From positions 1 to 5,807 of the forward strand of contig CALRDB010000042.1 of assembly GCA_943354745.1 (NCBI GenBank): a stretch of 5,807 bases of DNA. The letters run 5' to 3'. Both the position numbers and the translations under genes were made by a program. Source of the stretch: Candidatus Nomurabacteria bacterium. GTDB taxonomy: Bacteria; Patescibacteriota; Minisyncoccia; Phycocordibacterales; UBA10002. The notes under the pieces were generated by a model that saw only the letters and a program-made list of their open reading frames with translations, made no database searches and was not told the origin of the DNA. Below are positions 1 to 4,773 of this stretch, in pieces. Within the stretch, counting starts at the first letter, position 1; every line of letters starts with the position of its first letter.

Positions 1-123
1 CTTCGGTGTCCGCCGAGTCCGCGAGGCGGTGGCGGGGCGGAATCCGAGCGTAAGATTAAGTTTCAAGTCACCACGCGCTCCGCGCGTGCGATTAGGAAAC
101 TTCACGAATTTTTGATAAAGTAA
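1..123 (+). CDS. Possible 3' end of an unrecognised gene entering from the left edge
   Basis: The frame starting at base 1 is open up to a TAA at 121-123. The last two dozen residues (KIKFQVTTRSARAIRKL, then a short hydrophobic/basic end) look like a genuine basic protein tail. The preceding part is low-complexity (PSPRGGGG) and is encoded by a GC-rich inverted repeat (CCGCC at 10-14, GGCGG at 25-29). I do not recognise a family. The two other + frames are also open for part of this stretch, so this is a weak call based on residue character and on the 70-base gap that it leaves before the next gene. Confidence 0.35.
   Translation, partial: LRCPPSPRGGGGAESERKIKFQVTTRSARAIRKLHEFLIK
72..88. repeat. 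GC-rich perfect hairpin
   Basis: CACGCGC and GCGCGTG form a perfect 7-bp stem around a 3-base loop. No T-run follows, so it is not an intrinsic terminator. It lies inside the possible upstream coding end, where it would encode TTRSARA. It resembles the short GC palindromes found elsewhere in the window (2069-2139, 4149-4178). Confidence 0.5.
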
Positions 124-161
124 GTTCGAGCGGAATCATATAACCACTCCAGGAAGAGTCA

Positions 162-187
162 AAAGTTAAAAGTGTAAAGTTAAAAGT
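162..187 (+). repeat. Short AT-rich direct repeat in front of the RidA gene
   Basis: AAAGTTAAAAGT occurs at 162-173 and again at 176-187. This leaves no Shine-Dalgarno in front of the ATG at 194. A possible -10 (TATAAC, 139-144) lies 49 bases upstream of the start with no convincing -35, so the promoter is not assigned. Confidence 0.5.
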
Positions 188-193
188 CTGAAG

Positions 194-601
194 ATGCAGA
201 AAAGAAGCATTACACCCAAAGGTGGCGCGCCGGTCATGGGGTTCTATTCCCCCGGCATGAGTGTTGACGTTGGGGACTCCACATTTGTTTTTGTAACCGG
301 ACAGATCGCGCGGCACGAAGACGGCGTACCTGTCGCTTCCGGTGACTTCAAAGCGCAAACCGAGTTTATCTTCAAGAAAATTGAAGCAATTTTGCATGAA
401 GCTGACGCTTCAATTGATGATGTGGTGAAAGCGGTTATCTACACGACGGACATGGGCAAGTTTAAAGACATTTCCGAGGTGCGTAACAAGTATTTTGCAA
501 AAGCAAAACCGGCCTCAACGTTCGTTGAGATAAGCGGAACGGTGCGAGAAGGGTGTGAAGTTGAAATTGAAGTCATCGCTATCAAGCAAAAGCGGGAGTA
601 A
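194..601 (+). CDS. RidA/YjgF/YER057c/UK114-family protein, lacking the catalytic-type arginine
   Basis: The 135-residue product has the usual length and layout of a RidA subunit: an N-terminal YSPG (18-21), the strand TGQIAR (35-40), a central helix, and the C-terminal block VEIEVIAI (123-130). Active RidA is a homotrimer that hydrolyses reactive enamine/imine intermediates released by PLP enzymes in the cytosol. Its key arginine (Arg105 in E. coli) lies in the motif PARS. Here the matching motif is PAST (106-109), with Ser108 at that position, while the tyrosine (Tyr18) and acidic residue (Glu124) of the pocket remain. Imine deaminase activity is therefore doubtful, and it may belong to a Rid subgroup of other function. 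The start is the only ATG that gives the full N-terminal strand; no Shine-Dalgarno precedes it. Family assignment is secure, function is not. Confidence 0.93.
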   Translation: MQKRSITPKGGAPVMGFYSPGMSVDVGDSTFVFVTGQIARHEDGVPVASGDFKAQTEFIFKKIEAILHEADASIDDVVKAVIYTTDMGKFKDISEVRNKYFAKAKPASTFVEISGTVREGCEVEIEVIAIKQKRE

Positions 602-603
602 CG

Positions 604-658
604 TCTCGGCGTCCGAGAATTGCCTTAACTCTTTTTGCATGGCAAAATGGCCAGAGTT
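604..658. other. Two hairpins in the spacer after the RidA gene
   Basis: The 140-base spacer before the HNH gene begins with a 6-bp stem, TCTCGG/CCGAGA (604-609 with 613-618, 3-base loop). A larger one follows: AACTCT (627-632) pairs with AGAGTT (653-658), enclosing TTTTGC/GCAAAA (633-638 with 642-647) with a 5-base bulge. Neither is followed by a T-run, so neither is a textbook terminator. They could mark the 3' end of the RidA transcript or be remnants of a palindromic repeat. Confidence 0.45.
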
Positions 659-706
659 GGCTATAAGTATTCTTGATAAGTCCTGAACTTACGTCTGCCT
701 TTCTTT

Positions 707-735
707 TTGACGGGAGTCGTAATTATGTATACAAT
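707..735 (+). promoter_or_regulatory. Sigma70-type promoter of the HNH gene, leaderless
   Basis: TTGACG (707-712) is followed after exactly 17 bases by TACAAT (730-735). Six bases separate this -10 box from the ATG at 742, which places the expected transcription start on the start codon. This supports ATG 742 over the TTG at 739. Confidence 0.7.
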
Positions 736-741
736 TGATTG

Positions 742-1194
742 ATGCCAAACCCAAAGAGGCCCCGTCACCCCTGTCTTATCTGTGGTAAGGAACCGGCGCG
801 AGCAAAATATACGTATTGTACAAATGCTTGTCGAGCGGAACATCAGTACCACTCTTATATTGAGACATGGAAGTCTGGGAAAATTAGTGGTTTGCAGAGT
901 TTAGGCTTGGTTTCGAAGTACATTAAGCGCTACATGCGAAAGAAGTTTGGAAATAAGTGCCAAATGTGCGGATGGTCAAAGGTTAATCCAAAAAGCAAAC
1001 AGGTGCCTTTAGTTGCTGACCACATTGACGGTAATTGGCGAAATAATTCAGAAAACAATCTCCGTTTAATTTGTCCAAATTGCGATGCATTAAGTCCGAC
1101 GTATGCTGGATTGAATCGCGGACATGGGAGAAGAAATCGTGTCGCAAGCAATAGGGCAAAGGAAGGTCGCTTGTTAGTAAAAATGCCGATGTAG
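742..1194 (+). CDS. HNH endonuclease with an N-terminal zinc-finger-like CxxC/CxxxC segment
   Basis: This 150-residue protein starts with a probable zinc site (Cys11, Cys14, Cys26, Cys30). An HNH (His-Me finger) nuclease domain follows: CxxC at 73-76, DHIDGN at 93-98, ENNLRLICPNC at 104-114, then SPTYAGLNRGHGR. Cys73/76 and Cys111/114 would bind a structural zinc; His94 and Asn106 are the general base and the bridging residue. The third HNH position after CPNC, often His, is Asp115. Such free-standing HNH genes usually belong to homing or phage-type mobile DNA that cuts double-stranded DNA. A sampled 60-base block (1021-1080) is 33% GC, well below the neighbours, which fits transfer. The last 10 bases, including the TAG stop, are the 5' acceptor arm of the following tRNA. 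Start chosen from promoter spacing. Confidence 0.88.
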   Translation: MPNPKRPRHPCLICGKEPARAKYTYCTNACRAEHQYHSYIETWKSGKISGLQSLGLVSKYIKRYMRKKFGNKCQMCGWSKVNPKSKQVPLVADHIDGNWRNNSENNLRLICPNCDALSPTYAGLNRGHGRRNRVASNRAKEGRLLVKMPM

Positions 1195-1257
1195 CTCAGT
1201 TAGCAGAGCACAACTTTCGTAAAGTTGGGGTCGCCAGTGCAATTCTGGCCATCGGCT
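1185..1257 (+). tRNA. tRNA-Thr (anticodon CGT)
   Basis: A full cloverleaf can be drawn. Acceptor GCCGATG (1185-1191) pairs with CATCGGC (1250-1256); the D stem is GCTC/GAGC (1194-1197, 1206-1209). The anticodon stem CAACT/AGTTG encloses TTCGTAA, so the anticodon is CGT (1218-1220), reading ACG. The variable loop is GGGTC, and the T stem GCCAG/CTGGC encloses TGCAATT. The discriminator is T1257 and the genome continues CCC, so CCA would be added after transcription. T8-A14, G15-C48 and G19-C56 partners are present. The normally near-universal G18 and T55 are A and G here, which breaks a key D-loop/T-loop contact. The 5' end overlaps the end of the HNH gene by 10 bases. Confidence 0.93.
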
Positions 1258-1264
1258 CCCGTTA

Positions 1265-1286
1265 CAGTTATTAGTTATTCAGTTAT
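1265..1286 (+). repeat. AT-rich spacer with repeated CAGTTAT
   Basis: CAGTTAT occurs at 1265-1271 and 1280-1286, with related TTAGTTATT and AGTAATTAG around it. It resembles the AT-rich repeat spacer before the RidA gene. A possible -10 (TATAAG, 1284-1289) lies 17 bases before the slipin ATG; no -35 is convincing. Confidence 0.4.
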
Positions 1287-1306
1287 AAGTAATTAGTTTC
1301 TTTTTT

Positions 1307-2056
1307 ATGTGGTACATCATTCTAATTATCGCAGTCGTCATCGTTCTCATCTCCATTCGTCAGGTCAACCAGTATGAGAAGGGATTGAAGTTTTTGTTTG
1401 GTAAATATTACAAAACCATGGAGCCGGGGTGGCGACTTGTCTTTCCCATTATCCAAGGGTATGAAACAGTAGACATGCGCACCAAGGCGGTTGACGTCCC
1501 CGACCAGAACGCCATTACGCGCGATAACGTCACGGTCACCGTCAACGCAGTTATCTACTACAAGGTTGTCTCGGCCGAAAAAGCGATTCTCGAAATTGAG
1601 AACTACAAATACGCCATGTCGCAGTACGCGCAGACAACGATGCGTAACATTGTGGGCGAAGTAACCTTGGATGAACTTCTCGGCGGGCGTGATAAGATTG
1701 CCGACCGTATCCGTGAAATTGTAGAGAAGACCGCTACCTCATGGGGTCTTGATGTACTCAACGTGGAATTGAAAGACATCAGGCTGCCAGAAGCGATGGA
1801 GCGCACGATAGGGAAGCAGGCCGAAGCCGAGCGTGAGAAGCGTGCTGTCATCATCAACTCGGAAGGCGAACTAGCCGCCTCCAAGAACATGGCCGAGGCG
1901 GCACGTACACTCTCCGAGGTACCCGGGGCGCTTCATCTTCGTACTCTCCAATCAATTAACGACATCTCGTCCGACCAGTCCAATACCATCGTCTTTACCG
2001 TCCCTCTTGAAATCATGCAGGCGTTCACGGGGTTTATGAAGAAGAAACAAGAATAA
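1307..2056 (+). CDS. Slipin/stomatin-like SPFH-domain membrane protein
   Basis: The 249-residue product begins with one hydrophobic membrane segment (about residues 2-18), then the motif RQVNQYEKGLKFLFGKY typical of prokaryotic stomatin homologues. The SPFH (band 7) domain covers about 20-165, including MEPGW (38-42), VDMRT (55-59) and DVPDQNAITRDNV (63-75). An alanine/glutamate-rich, charged helical stretch (about 168-205) and a short C-terminal tail complete it. Length and order match the slipin family. Members form large oligomeric rings or cages at the cytoplasmic membrane and are often encoded next to an NfeD-like membrane protease; no such partner is seen here. The start is the ATG that begins the membrane helix. 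The 12 bases before it (ending TTTCTTTTTT) contain no Shine-Dalgarno. A sampled block (1681-1740) is 55% GC. Confidence 0.93.
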   Translation: MWYIILIIAVVIVLISIRQVNQYEKGLKFLFGKYYKTMEPGWRLVFPIIQGYETVDMRTKAVDVPDQNAITRDNVTVTVNAVIYYKVVSAEKAILEIENYKYAMSQYAQTTMRNIVGEVTLDELLGGRDKIADRIREIVEKTATSWGLDVLNVELKDIRLPEAMERTIGKQAEAEREKRAVIINSEGELAASKNMAEAARTLSEVPGALHLRTLQSINDISSDQSNTIVFTVPLEIMQAFTGFMKKKQE

Positions 2057-2068
2057 TTTACTTTTTCT

Positions 2069-2139
2069 GTCATCCCCGCGTAGGCGGGGATCCAGAGGGA
2101 CCTGAGTATCTACTGGATTCCCGCTTCCGCGGGAATGAC
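2069..2139. repeat. Paired REP-like palindrome (GTCAT...ATGAC element)
   Basis: Two hairpins sit inside an outer inverted repeat, GTCAT (2069-2073) and ATGAC (2135-2139). The first stem is ATCCCCGC/GCGGGGAT (2072-2079 with 2084-2091, loop GTAG). The second is ATTCCCGC/GCGGGAAT (2117-2124 with 2129-2136, loop TTCC). The spacing of about 25 bases between the hairpins and the GTCATYCCCGC ends match a widespread class of bacterial intergenic palindromes, some of them probably non-autonomous mobile units. It fills the gap after the slipin gene and ends 7 bases before the promoter of the next gene. Confidence 0.85.
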
Positions 2140-2145
2140 AAACCC

Positions 2146-2154
2146 TGCTATACT
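2146..2154 (+). promoter_or_regulatory. Extended -10 promoter, leaderless, of the chimeric gene
   Basis: TGC directly precedes TATACT (2149-2154), an extended -10 (TGn-TATAAT type) without a good -35. Six bases separate it from the ATG at 2161, so the transcript should begin at the start codon. Since the first codons of this gene are prfB-derived, this is probably the ancestral prfB promoter. Confidence 0.6.
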
Positions 2155-2160
2155 CCTGTT

Positions 2161-2277
2161 ATGGCAGATGACTATGAAAAACGAATTGCGGAAATTGAAA
2201 CGCTTGTGGCAAGTGGGGACTTTTGGCTGGATAAAAACAAGGCACAAGAATTGATAACAGAGCTGAACCAACTAAAA
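2161..2277 (+). pseudogene. prfB: 5' remnant of a second prfB, captured as the start of the chimeric gene
   Basis: Bases 2182-2277 align without gaps to 3846-3941 of intact prfB with 71 of 96 identities, and most differences are synonymous. The encoded helix includes ASGDFWLDKNKAQE in both. The similarity fades around the glycine-rich stretch at codons 44-46 and does not extend upstream of the ATG. It is still translated, so it is a remnant as an RF2 gene but a live exon-like part of the chimera. The dominance of synonymous change says both copies evolved as functional RF2 before they met here. Confidence 0.85.
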
Positions 2278-3813
2278 AGAGCTGTGGCAGGAGGGGGCTC
2301 CGCAATAACAAATAAATCAACGATTGCTAGTATGTCCGATACTAATTCTACCCCTCGTTTCCTCTTAGTGTCTGGTAGCACAAAGAATACTGTTTTGGTG
2401 CTTATTTTTTTCGGTATTGTTCTGCTAAGTTTTTTGTTGTATATCTTTCTAACCCATAATTCCGTAGTGCCCATTCTTCCGAAACCCATTCCAGGCAAAG
2501 TTGTAGATGTAACATCAGCCATTCCTCAAGACACTCTTGCAAACTTTGCCACGTGTCTTAAGGATTCAGGCGCAGCTTTTTATGAAAATGGGAATATGGA
2601 GTCGGTGGCGGAGAAATCATTATTCGGTGTCGCGTCATATGATTTGCCCTTTGCCACTTGCACTACGGATGAGACCAGTGTGACAAAGAGCAAATTTAAT
2701 TTTTGTATGTACAAAAGCGACCCCACAATCAGATACCCTGTGTGGGTTTTTCCTGACGGTACTCAGTTTGATAACTCGGTTGATAGGGGAAATTTGTTTA
2801 CGTTACTTTCTCAGAAAACCAAGTGTTCACTCCCGCGACCAAGTATTGCTTCGGTAGCAAGAATCTCGGTACCTCCCGATACGACGTCTGTTGCTGTTTC
2901 TGGAAAGTATGCCTACGTTGTATCCTATGGGGTGGATCGTGAAGCGGGAGGTTCATTACAAGTCTTTGATGTATCAGATCCAAGTAAACCGCTTCTCTTG
3001 CACACGACATTACTTAAACACGGCCCGCAGGCGATCACTGTTTCTGGAAAGTATGCCTATATAGTGGACGTTGCCGATAATCTTTTGGAAGTTTTTGATA
3101 TATCTGTTCCATCAAAACCGACTCGGATTGCAGAGATGTCTACACTGCTACGGCCGCACTCGATCGTGGTGCAGGGAAAGTACGCTTACATAGCATCAGT
3201 CGGGTCAGCTAATGTAAAGGCATATCTCCCTTTTCCAAAACAGGAAAATGGATATTTACAAATCATAGATATATCTAACCCACTTAAGCCTTTGTCTGTG
3301 GGTCAGATATCCGTCGGTGAGTATCCGACAGATGTCGAAGTAGACAGCCATTACGCATATGTACTCAGTCATAATTCAGGAGATTTGCAAATTCTTGATG
3401 TATCAATCCCTACTGACCCTTCGCTTGTCAGTAATACATATATTGGATTAGATTCAATCTCTCTCGCTCTTTCTGGTAAATATCTATATGTGACAATTTC
3501 AGCCGCTCAAGGCCAAATTCTGGCTTTCGACATATCAAACCCCATCAAACCGCCTCAAGGCAGGCTTGGTGTTACTCCTTCAAGGCCAGTGTGGTTGTTT
3601 TCTTCAGACGGAAATGTGTATTCTGTTGATCGTCCGTCAAAAATATTTCAGATATTTAATGCTACTCAGTTTGATGATCAATCTCATTTGTATGGTACCG
3701 CAGGTATTTCTACCTACGGTAACCCCGTGCGAGTTTTTGTTTCTCAGCCGTATGCGTATATTATAAGTGAAGAAGAGAAAGATAGTTGGCTTGAAATATT
3801 TAAAATCCAATAG
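2161..3813 (+). CDS. Chimeric membrane protein: RF2 N-terminus + transmembrane helix + degenerate thioredoxin-like domain + LVIVD propeller
   Basis: The 550-residue product has four parts. (1) Residues 1-46 match the start of RF2 encoded just downstream (26 of 32 identical from Arg8 to Lys39). (2) One membrane helix lies at about 77-98. (3) Residues about 127-222 resemble the thioredoxin-like domain found in VKOR-type proteins: CLKDSGAAFY (132-141), LFG, YPVWVFPDG (192-200), and cysteines 132, 167, 182 and 222, but the FWCPHC active-site segment is replaced by ENGNMES. (4) Seven LVIVD-type beta-propeller repeats follow (about 243-550) with the pattern GKYAYIV...LQVFDISNPSKP. The C-terminal part is probably extracytoplasmic and may bind a ligand or partner; no catalytic residues are visible. 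The start is set by the -10 box. Met58 (base 2332) would give a product without the RF2 part and could be the cargo's original start, but nothing resembling a Shine-Dalgarno lies at the right distance. Sampled blocks are 33-40% GC. prfB begins 5 bases after its stop. Confidence 0.85.
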   Translation: MADDYEKRIAEIETLVASGDFWLDKNKAQELITELNQLKRAVAGGGSAITNKSTIASMSDTNSTPRFLLVSGSTKNTVLVLIFFGIVLLSFLLYIFLTHNSVVPILPKPIPGKVVDVTSAIPQDTLANFATCLKDSGAAFYENGNMESVAEKSLFGVASYDLPFATCTTDETSVTKSKFNFCMYKSDPTIRYPVWVFPDGTQFDNSVDRGNLFTLLSQKTKCSLPRPSIASVARISVPPDTTSVAVSGKYAYVVSYGVDREAGGSLQVFDVSDPSKPLLLHTTLLKHGPQAITVSGKYAYIVDVADNLLEVFDISVPSKPTRIAEMSTLLRPHSIVVQGKYAYIASVGSANVKAYLPFPKQENGYLQIIDISNPLKPLSVGQISVGEYPTDVEVDSHYAYVLSHNSGDLQILDVSIPTDPSLVSNTYIGLDSISLALSGKYLYVTISAAQGQILAFDISNPIKPPQGRLGVTPSRPVWLFSSDGNVYSVDRPSKIFQIFNATQFDDQSHLYGTAGISTYGNPVRVFVSQPYAYIISEEEKDSWLEIFKIQ

Positions 3814-3818
3814 TAAAA

Positions 3819-4730
3819 ATGGACGAAAAGCAGAAAAAGCAAAATAGAATAGAGGAAATCGAAACCCTCATGGCAAGCGGGGATTTTTGGTTGGATAAAA
3901 ACAAGGCGCAGGAAATTGTACGGGAATATAACCAGTTAAAGCAGGGCGGAGGAGACGGCGAGAATTTTGACGGGGGCGATGCCATCGTCACTATTTTTTC
4001 CGGGGCTGGCGGAGACGATGCCGAGGATTTTACGGGCATGTTGCTCGAAATGTATCGCAAATTCTTTGCGAGAAAAGGATGGAGTGTTGGTATTGTGAGT
4101 CAAAACCAGAACGATCAAGGGGGTTTCAGGAATATTACGGTGGAGGTGTCCGCCAAAGGCGGATCCGCCTCGGGCGGAAACGCTTCAGGTGTGTACGGTA
4201 CACTCAAAAATGAAAGCGGGGTACATCGGCTCGTGCGTATCTCGCCGTTTAACGCGCAGCAGAAACGGCAGACCTCGTTCTCAATGGTGGAAGTGATTCC
4301 CAGACTTCCCTTGACCGACAAGCATGTTGAGATTCCCGAAAGTGAACTTGAAATAACGACAGCCAAATCTGGAGGCCCGGGCGGACAGAACGTGAACAAA
4401 CGTGAGACGGCGGTGCGTATCACGCACCTACCGACGAAGATATCGGTACACGTCACCTCCGAGCGTAGTCTCGCTCAGAATAAGGAGAAGGGACTCGCGA
4501 TGATAAAGGGAAAACTGTTTAAAATACGGGAAGCGGAACGTGTCGCGAAGGAAAATGGAACGCAAATTTCGAAAACAACCGCGAATGAGTGGGGAAGTCA
4601 GATTCGCTCCTACGTTCTTCACCCCTACAAAATGGTCAAAGACCACCGCACCGGGGTTGAAACTTCTCAAGTGGATAAAGTGCTGAATGGGGAACTTGAT
4701 GAGTTTATCTTGGCCGAACATAAGCTTTAG
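3819..4730 (+). CDS. prfB: Peptide chain release factor 2 (RF2), short form
   Basis: RF2 ends translation at UAA and UGA by triggering peptidyl-tRNA hydrolysis in the ribosome. The stop-reading tripeptide SPF is at 142-144 and the catalytic GGQ at 188-190 (SGGPGGQNVNKRE). The RF2-type end, WGSQIRSYVLHPYKMVKDHR, covers 258-277. At 303 residues it is about 60 shorter than E. coli RF2. The missing part is the extreme N-terminus and the middle of helical domain 1: the first helical segment (to about Lys41) runs almost directly into AIVTIFSGAGGDDAEDF. Ten residues, 111-120, are encoded by a palindromic repeat. No programmed frameshift site is present; the reading frame is continuous. The ATG follows the upstream stop by 5 bases without a Shine-Dalgarno or clear promoter, so expression probably depends on transcription and translation of the chimeric gene. 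The C-terminus (ILAEHKL) differs from that in the downstream remnant (IEVEKNL). Confidence 0.96.
   Translation: MDEKQKKQNRIEEIETLMASGDFWLDKNKAQEIVREYNQLKQGGGDGENFDGGDAIVTIFSGAGGDDAEDFTGMLLEMYRKFFARKGWSVGIVSQNQNDQGGFRNITVEVSAKGGSASGGNASGVYGTLKNESGVHRLVRISPFNAQQKRQTSFSMVEVIPRLPLTDKHVEIPESELEITTAKSGGPGGQNVNKRETAVRITHLPTKISVHVTSERSLAQNKEKGLAMIKGKLFKIREAERVAKENGTQISKTTANEWGSQIRSYVLHPYKMVKDHRTGVETSQVDKVLNGELDEFILAEHKL
4149..4178. repeat. 30-bp double palindrome inserted in frame within prfB
   Basis: TCCGCC-AAA-GGCGGA is followed directly by TCCGCC-TCG-GGCGGA: two perfect 6-bp hairpins in tandem, exactly 10 codons (SAKGGSASGG). Removing them joins ITVEV to NASGVYGTL, which then aligns without gaps to VTIKISGEYAYGWL of E. 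coli RF2 (as I recall that sequence). It is therefore a clean in-frame insertion in a conserved strand-turn region. A related CCGCC...GGCGG motif lies at 10-29. Confidence 0.85.
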
Positions 4731-4767
4731 GTTAGACGGAGAAAGATTTGTAAAAATGTGGTATAAT
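4671..4767 (+). repeat. Left direct repeat (prfB 3' end + promoter) of the nucleotidyltransferase cassette
   Basis: This stretch matches 5695-5767. The first 39 bases (VDKVLNGELDEFI) have 33 identities. About 23 extra bases, including the present prfB stop, then interrupt the match. It resumes at GGAGAAA (4738) and runs to GTGGTATAAT (4758-4767); that tail has 21 matches over 29 aligned pairs. The two repeats bracket about 0.93 kb that hold the two-gene pair. Confidence 0.7.
4759..4767 (+). promoter_or_regulatory. Extended -10 promoter, leaderless, of the DUF6922-like gene
   Basis: TGG directly precedes a consensus TATAAT (4762-4767). Six bases separate it from the ATG at 4774, so the transcript should start at the start codon. 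No good -35 is seen. The core GTGGTAYAAT recurs at 5758-5767. Confidence 0.72.
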
Positions 4768-4773
4768 AGAGCG

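Noticed and set aside
1185..1257. Integration (att) site at the tRNA 3' end
   Set aside because: No duplicate of the tRNA 3' end and no integrase gene are found in the window; the odd overlap is at the 5' end.
1298..1306. T-run after the tRNA as an intrinsic terminator
   Set aside because: No stable hairpin directly precedes the TTTCTTTTTT stretch, and it touches the slipin start codon.
2880..3813. CRISPR-like or DNA tandem repeat from the recurring GKYAY coding motif
   Set aside because: Spacing is irregular and DNA identity is limited to one pair; the repetition is protein-level LVIVD blades.
3819..3960. Programmed +1 frameshift in prfB, as in E. coli
   Set aside because: The frame is open from ATG to TAG with no internal UGA and no CTTTGA slippery site near the start.
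92..4721. Long reverse-strand reading frames opposite the genes, such as 1603-1890, 2172-2522, 4115-4456 and 4428-4721
   Set aside because: They are antisense shadows of well-supported genes, have no family resemblance and are low in plausible protein character (serine/arginine-rich runs).
4687..4773. An upstream extension of the DUF6922-like gene starting at 4687
   Set aside because: It would overlap the end of prfB and run through the -10 box; ATG 4774 fits the promoter spacing seen at other genes.
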